Source: Mesocentrotus franciscanus
Taxonomy: Eukaryota; Echinodermata; Echinoidea; Camarodonta; Strongylocentrotidae
DNA length: 64,000 bases
Direction: 5' to 3'
Assembly: GCA_037976565.1 (NCBI GenBank)
Contig: CP137671.1
Location: 25,186,197 to 25,250,196, forward strand
The notes under the pieces were generated by a model that worked only from the letters and a program-made list of their open reading frames with translations, made no database searches and was not told where the DNA came from. The stretch's first letter is position 1, and the number at the start of each line of letters is the position of its first letter. This document shows positions 1 through 11,700 of the stretch, piece by piece. The translations under genes and the position numbers were made by a program.

Positions 1-452
1 AAGTTCGTGCCATTGCATCACTAAAAAGTAAAACTTACTAAAAGAAGGGACCGTTACGTAGCTAGCTAGCTGCCGCGCAACGCAACTGCGCATCTAGCCA
101 AAGTCGCAATTTCGTATTACACCGCACATCGTGGTAGGGTATTGTATACATGTATGTAGGATACCAAATCTGCCTGCGATACAGTACTAGCTTAAAATCG
201 ATGAAGATTTGCTAAATTATACGATCATTTTTTAGGTAAACTTCCTGTAAATTTATAAGAATATTGATGAATTTGGGATCAGTTTGTAAAAACAAATAGT
301 GTTCTACAAGAAAATTATGATTATTTTGTTTGGTCCGTTTGGTTTTTTTCCTTTGGGTTTTTTTTTAAATTTTGTTTTTGTTTTTTCCTCTACAAAATGT
401 CAAAGTTGGGGGTGCGGCCTATACGGCGCTGCGGCCTTATCGCCGGCAAATA

Positions 453-620
453 CGGTATAAGTATTGGTGTGTACTGCAAGGTTCTGGAATCATCAAAATG
501 ATAAGAAATTTGGCCCAGTCTTGGTTCATTTACAAGCACTGTACACAGAAATATGTATAAGGGACTACACGAACATGTGGCATAAAAATCTGTCCCGATT
601 TTTATGCTGTTACATGCCAT
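453..620 (+). repeat. dispersed repeat with terminal hairpin, copy 1
   Basis: About 130 bases are nearly identical to 37435-37560, from aagtattggtg through tctggaatcatcaaaatg to agcactgtacacagaaa. At its end lies a perfect 11-bp-arm hairpin (580-590 and 597-607) around a TGTCCC loop. Confidence 0.8.
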
Positions 621-765
621 TTTTAGAATATTAAGGCATTTGAAGAGCCATGCTTTTCAGGAAACATTTTTTCTCTGATGTTCTTCCACACTTGCATAAT
701 AACAATGATAATGCTCACAAATTATTTTTCACCTTTTTCCAGAACTCAACCTTCTCTTTAAGTCT

Positions 766-853
766 GTACTAAAGTAACCTGTGCAGAGAGACCACCAGAT
801 TTATTACAAAGATTGTCTCCCTTGAGTGGTCTCTATAGACATGTTTCACTGTA
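766..853. mobile_element. small TIR element (Tc1/mariner-like MITE)
   Basis: The ends are imperfect inverted repeats: acctgtgcagagagaccac on the left and gtggtctctatagacatgt on the right, bounded by TACT and GTA. It resembles the 34372-34562 element in its ACCTGTCTATA-AGACCAC terminal theme. Confidence 0.5.
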
Positions 854-922
854 TTTTACATCTTTACACATACTTCAATATCGCTAATGGTGCTTCGCTG
901 CTCTGTTTATTTTTCTTCACAG

Positions 923-955
923 ATACAAGGAGTTGAGAATGGAGCGGATGAACAG
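923..955 (+). CDS. candidate 5' micro-exon of sestrin
   Basis: A 33-base stretch lies between a good acceptor (ttcttcacag) and a GTTAGT donor and is open in phase 0 as IQGVENGADEQ. Its only support is splice-site quality, an open frame and phase compatibility with the next candidate. No family motif is visible. It may instead be UTR or chance. Confidence 0.25.
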
Positions 956-1184
956 GTTAGTTGTTTTTGTTTTCTTCACTACTTTCTTTTCTTGGCAATG
1001 GAAGTTGACTAATTAGTGTAACACCAGAAACTTTCTTGGACATGAGTGTTGATTGATCAGTTAGTGAATGGTTCAGTTTCGCATCAGTTTCATGCTGCAC
1101 AATTAATTAATCACAACTGATACAAAACCGAATTTTTGCAATTCGCAACAGTTTCTTGCCAAGAAAATCACTCTACTGTAAACG

Positions 1185-1350
1185 TAATATTCGCAGTGCT
1201 TTAATTTTCGCGGATTTCGCGCTAAAGTTGGTGTCGGCGAATTTTAGAACTCGCAAAAATATAAGCATGACTTCTTATGCGTGTTTTTGAATTGGCTGAA
1301 TTGCTTGCAACGCGAATTTAAGAACCCGCGAAAAATAAATGCATCGAATA
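1185..1350. repeat. CGCGAA-rich dispersed repeat fragment
   Basis: The stretch contains ttttcgcggatttcgcg, gaattttagaactcgcaa and cgaatttaagaacccgcg, repeated words with partial inverted symmetry. The composition is typical of a common low-copy MITE family in marine invertebrates, as I recall. The ends cannot be fixed. Confidence 0.4.
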
Positions 1351-1792
1351 TGAATCCGCTTAAGTGACATTTTAGTCCAAAGTTTGGTGGCTAGTTTGGT
1401 GGCCAGATCCGTTCCACCGAGTTTGCACGGGAGCGCCTATGGTCGGCTTCTGTCTCTAAAGAAAGGAGCCGACCCTACACAAATCAGAGGATTACGAACG
1501 AAAAGGGACAGAAATTTTCGGTCTATGACGGACAGTACTCGCAAGTACCTATTTGCGTCAAGCATGTATGATATGGTACTTTGTATTATATACATGTAGC
1601 AGACACAAGCGCGCGTTAGCAGCTAGTTGACATCATATCGACACGTGCACGGCCATGCATGCATTATATTATTGCCAGTACTCAGATAGTTCGATCGTGC
1701 GAGCTAGCTAAGCAGTGCGATGCGTCATTGATCGGCAAGCTTGTGGCCATCGGGGCTCGGTGCGCGGGCGATCAGAATCAGTAGCAAAAATC

Positions 1793-1904
1793 ATACGGGG
1801 GCGACTCTTCTTAGAATGGTCGCCCCTTCGTGTACGGTTTTCAGGATTTTAGGGGGCGATTTTGAGACTCACGGGGGCAAAGTCGCCCGTCGCCCCCGTG
1901 TATT
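1793..1904. mobile_element. GC-rich foldback element
   Basis: It begins atacgggggcgac and ends gtcgcccccgtgtat, an inverted pair, with further internal GGGGGCGA and GTCGCCCC words. It is a compact island of GC in AT-rich DNA, likely a non-autonomous element. The open frame across it is a by-product. Confidence 0.5.
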
Positions 1905-2215
1905 TCCGACCCTGAGACTACATGTATCTCTTATTTGGTCTAATTGTCAGTCGGTAGTCTAGAGAGGCAAACTTTATCTATGTAGGCCTATTTCTTTTTT
2001 TGTGTGTGGAAGAAATTGCGTGAATGTGCATGTTACGAGTGAAGGGACTTCTCTTTTTTCCTGTCATTCTATGCCCAGCTGTTTGAAATGACCCATGTTG
2101 TCTTAGTTTTGTTTCAGGGATATAAATTTATATCAATGTAGTGATTTCTATTTCTATATTCTCTTTCTGAAATGACGCACCGAAAACAAAAATCACTAAA
2201 TACAATTTGATTTAT

Positions 2216-2280
2216 GTAAAGACCCATTCCTAATATATATATGTGTGTCAACCTGGGACTTTCTTTGAATGGGTCTTACA
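2216..2280. repeat. inverted repeat hairpin
   Basis: tgtaaagacccattc and gaatgggtcttaca form near-perfect 14-bp arms around a 35-base TA/TG-rich loop. Confidence 0.6.
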
Positions 2281-2299
2281 AGTTACAGAATAACCAAAG

Positions 2300-2400
2300 T
2301 TTCTGAACTGAGCTGGGATTCGATCCAGGGTAGCCCAGTATGCGTCACCTGCAATTTACCCAAACCATTACAAGAGAAGCAGTCACCAGTTTGCGTTGAT
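2300..2400 (-). mobile_element. possible tRNA-derived SINE head fragment
   Basis: On the minus strand ctggatcgaatcccagc resembles a tRNA T-arm/B box. No clear A box or cloverleaf is seen, and no tail was found. Confidence 0.3.
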
Positions 2401-3434
2401 CTGTCCCAGAAAGAGAGGAAGTTGTCACTCTGATCGAAGAATGCAACAGTTTACATGCCGATCACTGTCTTTGCTATCATTACCCCACCCCTCGTCCAGC
2501 TCATTGTTTTTGCCTTGCCTTGTTTTGGTCTAGGATATCTTACTCAATGATTTAAAAGCGTGCCACCCGGACACTCTGGGCTTCAGTATTCTGTTGGTGG
2601 ATCATCGCGGATGACAAAAGTTCCTGCAATGTTTATTTGTCTTTCGATGTCAAGTTTCACTGCTGACATTGTAACAGATCTAGCAATATCTCTCTAGCAG
2701 ATCTTGCCATGCCAAGAGGTAGATCTATTTCTTTAGCCTACATGTACATGTACATTGGAGTCATTGAAAGTCATCACGTTTTGGTCTCATAAATTTGTGG
2801 AGAGCAAGCACACATGCACAACAGACATGGACTCGTCTTTCTTGGACTCAGTGATGTCTTTGAAGTTGAATCGTTTTAGTTGATTTATAGCCACTCAAAT
2901 CAACTCTAAATTGAAGTGAATGTGAGACAGGCACAAATCTTGCCATTTAAAGAGAACACCTTCTTTCGATCAGAAGAATTCTGTGTTTTGTCTTTTATAG
3001 GCAATGTCTTCATTCATCTTAGGATACATGTACCACTACCAACATCTTTTATTAGCAGCGATCAATTACTTTGCTGAAGTTCCATACTACTATTGCTACA
3101 AGCTGCAGGTTTTTGTTCTATTTGTCCTTTTTAGGACATTTTCTCTTTGAGCTTGATCCGTCTAACTTTTGAAAATAGACTGTCATTATTAAGGACAGTA
3201 CTGTATACAACTCTGCAATGTTAATGAACAAAGTTTACTTCCGTACTGTTCTAATATATTTTGCTGCATCGTTAAATATGAGATAATCTATTTATTTGAA
3301 AACATCAAACAACAAACCATTTAGATGAAGGCCACTTTTGCTGCATCCTGTGTTGTGCATCTGTGAGAGTGATTTTGTATTTAATCGTGTTAAAAACATT
3401 TTAAGTTTGATGAAATCTTTTTGGGTTTTGTCAG

Positions 3435-3524
3435 AATAACAAAACAAAAATGGAAGGCACGGAGGCTGAAACGGAGCCGGTGAATTGGGAAATTTGCAAT
3501 GAATCATACAAGTTTCAGAATATG
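3435..3524 (+). CDS. candidate start-containing exon of sestrin
   Basis: This 90-base open stretch runs from a tttgtcag acceptor to a GTAGGT donor. It contains an ATG at 3450 with an A-rich leader, and from there reads MEGTEAETEPVNWEICN and onward. It is richer in GC than the flanks, as expected for coding sequence. Phase is 0 at both ends and fits the next candidate exon. The sestrin N-terminus is poorly conserved, so homology cannot confirm it. The ATG could be the translation start of one isoform. Confidence 0.35.
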
Positions 3525-5001
3525 GTAGGTGCATGGTCAAATCATTGCATACATTCCTCCTAATTTACAATTGCATGTATGTATATTTATTGAAATGAAT
3601 ACATTGTCAGCAATAAAGTGAAATTTTGTTGAAGCATTGCTGCCTAGCTTTTTGAATTCTGTGTCATATTTTCACAGAAAAAAAAAATGTTTTAAAGGAG
3701 AAAAGATAGGAAGTACTTGGTTGATTTGTTTGTTTGTTTTACCTGACTGCTAAGAAAGCATATGTAGGTTATCATAGTTTGTAGTCAATTTAGGTTTTGT
3801 TTTGTTGTCAGGCCTTGTAATGTGCATCATGTTTTACTATCAATATGCTTGCACAAGACTGTAAAATGTCCATTCCTTCAATTACATGAATTAACACATC
3901 TCGCAGTCAGCTTGAAGCATGCCATGGACCTACTTTCTTAATACAGGCCTTCCAGGCCGATGTGTGGAGACTTCTAAAAATAGTCAGATATGTGGTTGCC
4001 TGGCTTATCACTTGATTCTGTACATCCTTGCCTGAAATAACAATGGACATGGTTTGTAGATTATGTCACCATTACATAAGACCTATCTGTCATAAAACAA
4101 GATTCGTTGCTCCTCTGATAGGTTTAATACACATTCGGTAAAGTTGCTAATGACAGTCATGTTCCTCTTCAAAACTCACTCTCCATGATCTATAAAAGAA
4201 CACGCGTTTCCTTTGCCTGATTAAGATATCCGCTTAAAATACACATATATTCTCTTTATTTGTTTTGCTTTTATATGAGCTGTGATCAATATCTGTTTTA
4301 ATCACTTGCATGACTCAGAATGTGATAGAAAACAAAACTACGGAAAATGTATAATCTATTTTAATGAAAATGAGATCTGTCTATTTAATTGCATGTATTA
4401 CTTTCGTGTGTGTGTGGGGAGGGGTGTCTACTATCCATCAGATGTAGCCAATATTATAAGTGTTCTGTACATGTGTACCTGTACCTACAAATAAAATGGA
4501 TATCAACCAACACTTTTTAAAATATTTTCTTCTTTTTCTCGAAATCTGGCAATTGACTTGATAGTTGATAAAAACTGCAGTGTATTTTGTGTTGTATTTG
4601 TATCATTCTGGTAATAAAAAAGAGAGAATGCAAAACTACAAAACAGAAGTACCTGCTAAATGATATAAAGAGAATTGCAAAATGTTATTGCCTTTATTTT
4701 CATCATTCTCTATTCAACTATAAGATCTAAACAATAGCAGATATCTATTCAAAATTTTGTATTTCGCACTCTACCAGATAATGTAATCAGTACATGGTTG
4801 ATTGACTTTGCACCATTCTTGAATAGAAGGGGATTTTATAACATTAGATTTTGCAATACCATGTTCGGGGTGTACTGATATAGGGAAGAGAGTATTTTAG
4901 ATGATGCCTTTTTTTTTTTGCTGCATTATATCATAGTAGGTCCATGATTATATAGTGTGCCTCTTCAAGTGCTATTTTCAATAGCTTTGCATACTTTTTA
5001 G
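3525..5001 (+). other. 5' sestrin intron (proposed)
   Basis: AT-rich and non-coding. It contains a truncated SINE tail at 3727-3775. Nothing else recognisable was seen. Confidence 0.4.
3727..3775 (-). mobile_element. truncated SINE tail
   Basis: tttgtttgttttacctgact, then gctaagaaagca, closely matches the left end of the SINE at 37133-37335 (tttgttttacctgactact). It is a 5'-truncated copy of the same family. Confidence 0.55.
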
Positions 5002-5082
5002 AGGAGTTCTTGCTCAAAGAAAAACTTTCAGTGGACATTGCTTTGTTCCTTAGAAGACATGGGAGTTGACAATTCTTACCAG
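5002..5082 (+). CDS. probable N-terminal sestrin exon
   Basis: An 81-base stretch, open in phase 0, runs from a T-rich acceptor (cttttag) to a GTGAGA donor. The peptide ends LLCSLEDMGVDNSYQ. It resembles the vertebrate SESN1 segment LKSIQELGIRIPRP, which sits just before the FIP motif, and the next exon carries APGFISSQ in the equivalent place. A second acceptor at 5031 would keep the frame and shorten it by 10 codons. The 140-residue open frame on the opposite strand here is judged a shadow. Confidence 0.45.
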
Positions 5083-5648
5083 GTGAGAGAGAGAGAGAGA
5101 TAGAGAAGGGGGCAGATACATGTACATGTAGATTGGTTTTTAAATAGAGAATAGTTGCTTGGAAGTTTACATGGTCATGCATTTTCAAGCGGCAGTGTGT
5201 CTGAGACCTACAATATCCTGCAAAGTACTCGCCTGTGGTCAGTCTTATAGAGGACTTGTAGTAGGCCTTGATGGGCGATATGGTCGTAGGCCTACATGTA
5301 TCTGTGACCAAGATCTTTTTGCTCCCAGGATTCGGAACAAGATCAACCATTGATCCTCCAGTTAATTACAACTTTGTAATCTCCTATCTTAAGTTGTGAT
5401 GGAGTTAAGTTGCATTTAATTCAAATCCATTGCAATTGTCTCTGAGATAGGTTGTCTAGGTTCAAGGATTCTTTAACTTGAAATCTTCCATATTGGTCAT
5501 ATGTTCTCAAACTTTTGTCATCCGTTTCTCGTATTTTCGATCTTTACCTCAAAGCAACTTCCTACGAAGGTTGGGTTTCCTCAACGCTAACCACATCGCA
5601 AGTTCAATGCTTGAATAACAAAGACCATATTTTTGCCTGTGTTTTTAG

Positions 5649-5721
5649 TACATTTAAGTCTTCACTGGGTGACCCAACATTTGCTCCTGCTGCAGTTGCT
5701 CCAGGCTTTATTTCATCACAG
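5649..5721 (+). CDS. sesn: sestrin exon with FIP-like motif
   Basis: The stretch is open and ends APGFISSQ at a GTATAG donor in phase 0, matching the phase-0 start of the next, certain exon. Vertebrate sestrins have a PS-R-FIPEKEI motif here, so GFISSQ-VREI aligns well. The strongest acceptor (gtgtttttag) gives a start at 5649, one base out of phase with the candidate exon upstream. An internal aag acceptor with a start at 5659 restores phase 0. The start is therefore uncertain, but the exon is likely real. Confidence 0.6.
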
Positions 5722-5913
5722 GTATAGGGTTAGGGTTTAGTGTTAGATACAGTGTTGGGTTCAGGGATAAAATTCAGAAATTGGTTGGTGTAGGAAATTA
5801 ATGCAGAGCACTTGTCGCAGGAGAAGTGCGGTACAACCCTTCACTGGAATTGATGATCCAGTTGCAGGTATCCATTTCTATTTAAATTGATTCTCACATT
5901 ATCTTTCTTGTAG

Positions 5914-6084
5914 GTGCGGGAGATCTTCACAGATGTATTTGTACAAAGCCAAAGATTGGACCACTTGACAGCGGTGATGGGCCTACACCCACAATACCTA
6001 GCTGCCTTCTGCCGTACTCAAGACTTCATGCTGCGAGGGAATGGACCACTTCCCTACGACTACAGGAATTACATTGCCATTCTG
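5914..6084 (+). CDS. sesn: sestrin exon, N-terminal domain
   Basis: 57 codons in phase 0-0, between cttgtag and GTAAGT. The peptide contains RLDHLTAVMGLHPQYL and GPLPYDYRNYIAIL, closely matching vertebrate sestrin (RLDNIT-VM-HPQYLESF and GPLP-YRHYIAIM). This is the entry to the alkylhydroperoxidase-like helical domain. The following intron is the largest of the gene, 14.8 kb. Confidence 0.95.
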
Positions 6085-6874
6085 GTAAGTGCCTAATGAT
6101 GTAGAGCAAAGACAGTCTAGTACTACAAGATGTCAAAGCCGAATGGTTTTATACAAAAGACCACTTTAGTAGTGTAGGATTTTATAATTCCATGAAAAGC
6201 ATGCTTCTTTGAGATAGACTTGGTCTAGATGACCTGAATATTTCCTTAGGATTACCTGATATAGCAACAATGATTAGCATACAGAGCTTCTACTCTGTTC
6301 ACAGTCCAGCAGGTACATGCAAGCTCAATTTTTCATCTCCAGAGCTTCCTGGATGAAAAAACACCCCTAGGTTTGAATCCATTTATAGTATTTTTTTAAA
6401 ACCCTCTGAATATTGTGTATTTATTTGACAGATCCATGTATGTGTTTTAAGAATGACAACCAGTTTAGAGTTCTGACTCTAAACTAGTTGTTGAGGTAGG
6501 GCACCGTTTTCGCATTCTCATAAATCAATGAACAAGAAATCCTGAGTGCACTGATGTTTAGTGGCAGGTAAAATCATTTTCGAGACTATCCACTCTTTTG
6601 ACTGGAATCTCATTACCTTCAATACCTGTGTGGCACATGCCCCTATCCCTCGCCCGTTGTTTGTTGCTAATACAGTTTGAACATGACCTAGTATCACTCT
6701 GTCAGCTGAGCAGAGCTGGCAGTCTCTTAGCTCATGTTCAATACAATGAGAGGAGCAGCTGATACACATAGAAGCGAAAAACGATTAATGTACATGTACA
6801 TGTTATACCTCTCAAAAGATCAAAGAGCCCATGAGAAGAGTAAAAAGAAGTATGAGAAATTTTATGGATAGTGG

Positions 6875-7244
6875 ATAATAATAATAATAGCTAGTTCTAA
6901 TATATAGCGCTTTTCAGGACCGAAGGCCCTCTCAAAGCGCTTTACAGATATATATATATATTATTACCCCGGTCATCAGATTCAGGCTTACCTGCACACA
7001 ATGTATGCACATTCTCCACTCCCTGGGGAGCATTCCAGCCAGGCGTCATTTTTACAAGCGCACACTTGCTAATCTAAGCACATTAGCTTTCGCATCCTAC
7101 CGGGTACCCATTTAACACCCGGGTGGAGAGTGGCAAATGTAGATCAATGTCTTGCCATAGGACATCAGTGCCGCGGTGGGACTTGAACCGCGGACCTTGT
7201 GATCCACAGTCCGGTGACATATCCACTCGTCCACGACACCTCTA
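6875..7244 (-). mobile_element. tRNA-derived SINE, near full length
   Basis: On the minus strand it starts with a tRNA-like head (tgtcgtggacgagtggat as A-box region, gcggttcaagtcccacc as B box/T arm). A body of about 200 bases follows, then a tail with two AGCGCT words flanking ccttcggt, ending in (ATT)n at 6875-6889. It is a Pol III-transcribed, LINE-dependent element. The tail matches the LINE fragment at 8090-8415. Confidence 0.8.
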
Positions 7245-8089
7245 CAAAGTTTTGTAACATAGCCATAGCATCCAAGCTACTGTGGAACTGTAACTCTATT
7301 TTGCGTTTTGCGTTTTAATCGTTGCATTATATAATTTTAAACAAGAAAAGGATGAACAATTAATCACAGTTTATTTACAGTTCACACATCAAATCAAGAC
7401 CCAACATGAATTTGTATCAGTGCATCTACCTATGTCAGCCAATGTAATTGAACATCTTTTGCTGTGTATTTCTTTCTGCTCAACAAAGGAATTATGGCAG
7501 AGAAGAATGAATGTTTTACAAGATCATTTCCTCTCTTTCATTAACGAAAATGCAACATCCCTTCCAGGCTGTTTTTCTAGAAGAAACCTCTCCATCACTT
7601 CCATTTTCCTGCACCATTTTACCATCATACAACCTACATGTAGATCCAGGGCAATCAATAGGGGAGGAAATTAAAAAGCCCTCCCTGGCTCCATGGCTAG
7701 ACAAATTTCTGCCGCTTTTTAAGGGATTAATAACATGCACAGTGAAAGAATGCTCAGATGCCTCTCCGATGGGCATACGGTACAAAAATGTATATTGATG
7801 GTGGAAGGTGTAGTGATCAGGGTATGGTTAAGGAAATGGAAAAGTGAAAGGGAAGAGGAAGAAGAGAGATTGAGGGGAGGAGGAGCAGGAGGAGGAGAGA
7901 GAGGGAAAGAGTGGGAATAACTATATCCCCTTTGTTGTAGCTGCCATCAAGCTGATGTGATCAGAGAGTAGGTTAGAGAAAGGAAAAGAGAAAGAGGAAG
8001 AGGGGAAAGAGAGATTGAGGAGAGGGGGAGTAGAGAAATGAAATATAAGAGAGGTAGGTAGAGGTAGGTAGAGGGTGTCAGAGTGGAGG

Positions 8090-8415
8090 GAGTAATCATA
8101 ATAATAATAACAACGTTTCTTATAAAGCGCTTACCACCGAAGTCTCTAAGCGCTATAACAAACAGAATAGACTGATAAACAATTACATATTAAACAAAAC
8201 AAAAAAGTGCAAATAAACCTACAAATTACAATACATATGAAATACACATCAATGTGAACAGAGTAAGTTAATCATTAAAAGCAATGTTGAATAAATGTGT
8301 GAGAAGTTTTGAATTGGCTAACAGTTTGACAGTTTTTTACATTTAACGGTAGTTTGTTCCAAAGTTCAGCAGAAGCTTTGGAAAAACAGCGATGGCCAAT
8401 CATAGCCCCTTTCTT
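8090..8415 (-). mobile_element. 3' end of an L2/CR1/Jockey-type LINE
   Basis: The minus-strand peptide GHRCFSKASAELWNKLPLN, then VSQFKTS, matches the very C-terminal signature of this group's reverse transcriptase ORF (GDRSFS-AAP-LWN-LP, FK--LKTHLF). A short 3' UTR ends in agcgcttagagacttcggt, aagcgctttataagaa and an (ATT)n tail. All upstream ORF sequence is missing, so it is a dead 5'-truncated copy. Confidence 0.75.
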
Positions 8416-8815
8416 AACTGTTCTTAAACAGATGATAGGAGGAGGAGGGAAAAGAGATTGGGGAAAGAAAGGTGAGGGAAGAAATGAATTGAGAAGAGAG
8501 GTAGGGAGGGGGAAAAGTGTCACATGAGAAACTATAAGCCTTTTTCTAGCTGCCATCACTCAAGTGATTACCTGTGAACTTTTGGATGACATGCTGTAAA
8601 ATTTACCCTTCAAAATGTGTGAATTCTTCTAGATGCTGCCTTTACAGCTGCAATCTTTTCCTCCCAAATCTCTATTGTTGCCCCACCCCCCACCCAGGAA
8701 AAAAGTAAAGTAAGTATAAAGGGGTTCAGATAGCCTGTTGAAAAAATCTGAACAAAACCAAATGAAATTCATATGAAAGATAACGGTGTGACAATGAATC
8801 AATGATTCAATATAC

Positions 8816-8816
8816 A

Positions 8817-8847
<31 letters not shown>
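8816..8847. repeat. (TA)n microsatellite
   Basis: About 15 uninterrupted TA dinucleotides. Confidence 0.95.
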
Positions 8848-8848
<1 letters not shown>

Positions 8849-10954
8849 TCTCCTCTTGGTAACTTAATGCATGGACATCTACCACTGGAGAAGCACAAAT
8901 TTAACAAGGCTCTGAATAAAGTAATAAACTCCTAAAAATCAACTTCTCTTATGATTTTCTAAAGGTGCATTCCCATAAAATATTTACTGGTATCACCTTG
9001 TATGAAATGGGGCACAGTTTTCAAAATGGTAGGACAAGGTCTTTTTCAATGCCAATTTTTAGTATCGCTTTGATCTCATTCAACTCAAGTACTCAACTAA
9101 TATATTGCTTCATGCAAGATTGCATCTAGTTCACGAAGGACGATGTGCATGGATAGTCATATTTGTGTGGCCCATTTGTGCCAGGATATCGATGAAGGAT
9201 TTCACAAGCTGCATTATTAGTGAACTTTTACATAAATATCAATGGTCTGTGAAAACATTAAACTGTATATTCTAGGCTACATGTGGCCTAGAGAAGATGT
9301 GCATGTATGGTGATATTCGTTCATCCTTTGCACATAGATGCCATGTTCAAGTAAACTATTCTCCTGAAATTAGTTCAAAATTCACCAGTTCTCGATGTAT
9401 GAAAAGCTCATCATAGACTGTAGAGAACTGTTCACAGTTTGTGCAGTACATATTCATGGTATTTGTCTGTTTGAAGAAAGGTACAACAGTGCAAACGATG
9501 TTATTGCAGAAAGCATGTTAAACAAAATCTTGTAAACTAATTCATCCGGCACGTATGCTGATGTCACCACTGCCTTGTTTTTGGTAACTTTCACAAGCAA
9601 TTTGTAGCAGGGTATTGCTCCGGGGATGGCATACAATAGGCTGCCCTGGTGTTTTTGCCCAGGAATGTCGTGTTTGAACAGTTGACAGGCTGGTGACCTT
9701 AACTGTTTACCAGCTAGTTATTGGTGAAGTTTAGTTTGGTCAAGGTTATGTTGTGAACTTGAGGAGAAGGAGGGGGTGGGGGGAGGGGGTTATTATGGCC
9801 GGCCAGCCTACAACACATGCATGCTTCAGGGACATTCATTCATTGCCCTGTGGACAGTTTCCTTCACCAGCCGAATTCCTAACTTGCAGTGGACCAAACA
9901 CTCTGTAACCTTTAAACCTAATCCTAATACCCCAGTCACACCCACAAGACTGATTGTGGCTGATGCCTCTGCTGACTACAAACCGAACAGAAAATTACAA
10001 AAAAAAATCCTGAATGACCAAGAATCAGTTGGTTTGGAGTCTGTTTGGGAGTGTGACTGAGGCATAACTTAAGATCCTATTGCCTGTCTAACCATATGAC
10101 CCTAACCAACCCTATGACCCTAACGATTCTTTACTTTGATGAAATAAATCCCAAAGCCTATGTTGCCAGAGCAAATATTGGATATCTGTACACTGTAGTT
10201 TTGTATTATTTTGATTTTGCAAAACGTCGAGACTGGAAAGTGATTTGTATACGATTGTAATTAATTTGTACGAGGCGTCAAAGACAACATAAAACAAAAT
10301 CATGTAGGGAAATTTGTTTGGCTTTCCTTTTAAACATAGACAAGTCTGTGAAATCCCATTATACTTTATCCTAAAAGAATTGCCCTATTTTTAACCGAGT
10401 TACACTGTACATGTAAACTTTCAGTGTTGTACATTCCTAAAATTCTATGTCAAAATGAAAATATTCTAGGGTTATCTCTGACTTTGGAGAGTCCATGCAT
10501 ACATGTATATGCAGGCCCACACGTAGTATAACAAATTATGTCAAAAGCCTGTCATATTGTGCATGGTTATGCATGTACTTGAACTTAGATTTTTGTTTGC
10601 ATAATATAGATGTATAGGAAATATAGGTCACCAACTCCTATAAGCCTCCCTGGGTCAGCCTAAAGCGTTAGAGAAAAACACATAAATAATTCCTTGCATT
10701 TTTACAGGTAGTGTGCCTGTCAAGCCTTGGCAATCAAGAGTTGCTCAACGAACGTCGTATAACGAAACGCGGGTTTGGGCATCGTTTCGAACTAGAACTC
10801 AATAAAGAATCACGCCTAATCACGGAATGTGTTGTGTGTGGACGTAACTAGTATAACTAACGGTATAACTGGGCGGGGCTTAACGTGACCTCGCGCGAAA
10901 GGAGACCTGACCTCTCATTTCCGCTTCCATTTCATGACCGCAGTAGCAAACTGC

Positions 10955-11145
10955 GCACCTATACGACATTTCGCTGTAGAGTTTCGGGATTACTTTCTTG
11001 TGTGTGTGGACACCCTGGAATTTATACAATGATTCTTTATACGACGTTTTTTGTGTGTGGACACCCTGAAAATCCAATGATTCTTTATACGTTTCGTTAT
11101 AGAGTTTCGGGATAAATTTTTTTGTGTGTGGACACGCTGATTATC
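10955..11145. repeat. tandem-like G/T block
   Basis: tttgtgtgtggacaccctg occurs twice with a third variant (ggacacgctg). These alternate with ttctttatacg and a duplicated agagtttcgggat. It is an irregular, diverged tandem repeat of unknown origin. Confidence 0.55.
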
Positions 11146-11559
11146 ACTATGCAAAATTTAGATTTATAATCTTTCAGCAAGCGCTGCTCCTCACAAGAAA
11201 CGTATTCCACTACATAGTAGATCAAGTTACATTGAGTGGAAGTCCATATGGTATGTTGACTGCAGTTTGCAAGTTGAATGTCCAGGATAAGCATTGATAG
11301 ATTATAATGGATGAGATGATGAAGGCAATGTCAGACACAGGCTTTTAGCTGGATTCAGCCAACATTTATAAAGCTTGATATTTGTTTATTGTAGATATAT
11401 AAAGAGGAATTGCAGCCTATAGGTACTGTACACACAGGCCTGGATATAAAATCTGTCTTAGGTTGGTTAGCTCTTCTACTTGTGTAAAAACAATTGATAC
11501 TCTGTTCAGTATGTGTTTAATGTAGTCTCTTTCTTTTGTTTTGTTCATAACCCCCTCCT

Positions 11560-11621
11560 GCTTCTTTCTTTCTCTCTGCCTCCCTCTCTGTCTCTTTCCC
11601 TCCTCTCTGTCTTTTTCTCCT

Positions 11622-11662
<41 letters not shown>

Positions 11663-11700
11663 TTCTCTCTCACTCCCTCTACCTCCTTTTTCTTTTCTTC
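11560..11700. repeat. CT-rich tract with (CT)n core
   Basis: Polypyrimidine on the + strand, longest pure run near 11623-11655. The long Ser/Leu and Arg/Glu open frames on both strands here come from composition. Confidence 0.9.

Larger units (their letters stand above)
1..922 (+). other. 5' flank, no gene seen
   Basis: AT-rich DNA with no convincing exon. It holds the first copy of a dispersed hairpin repeat (453-620) and a small TIR element (766-853). The sestrin promoter may lie here or before the window. Short open frames near 372-620 fall inside the repeat. Confidence 0.5.

Noticed and set aside
4931..5350. 139-residue minus-strand open frame
   Set aside because: No recognisable motif; it overlaps a likely sestrin exon on the other strand.
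7170..7244. tRNA gene (minus strand)
   Set aside because: A tRNA-like head is present, but it is continuous with a SINE body and tail; no intact acceptor stem was seen.
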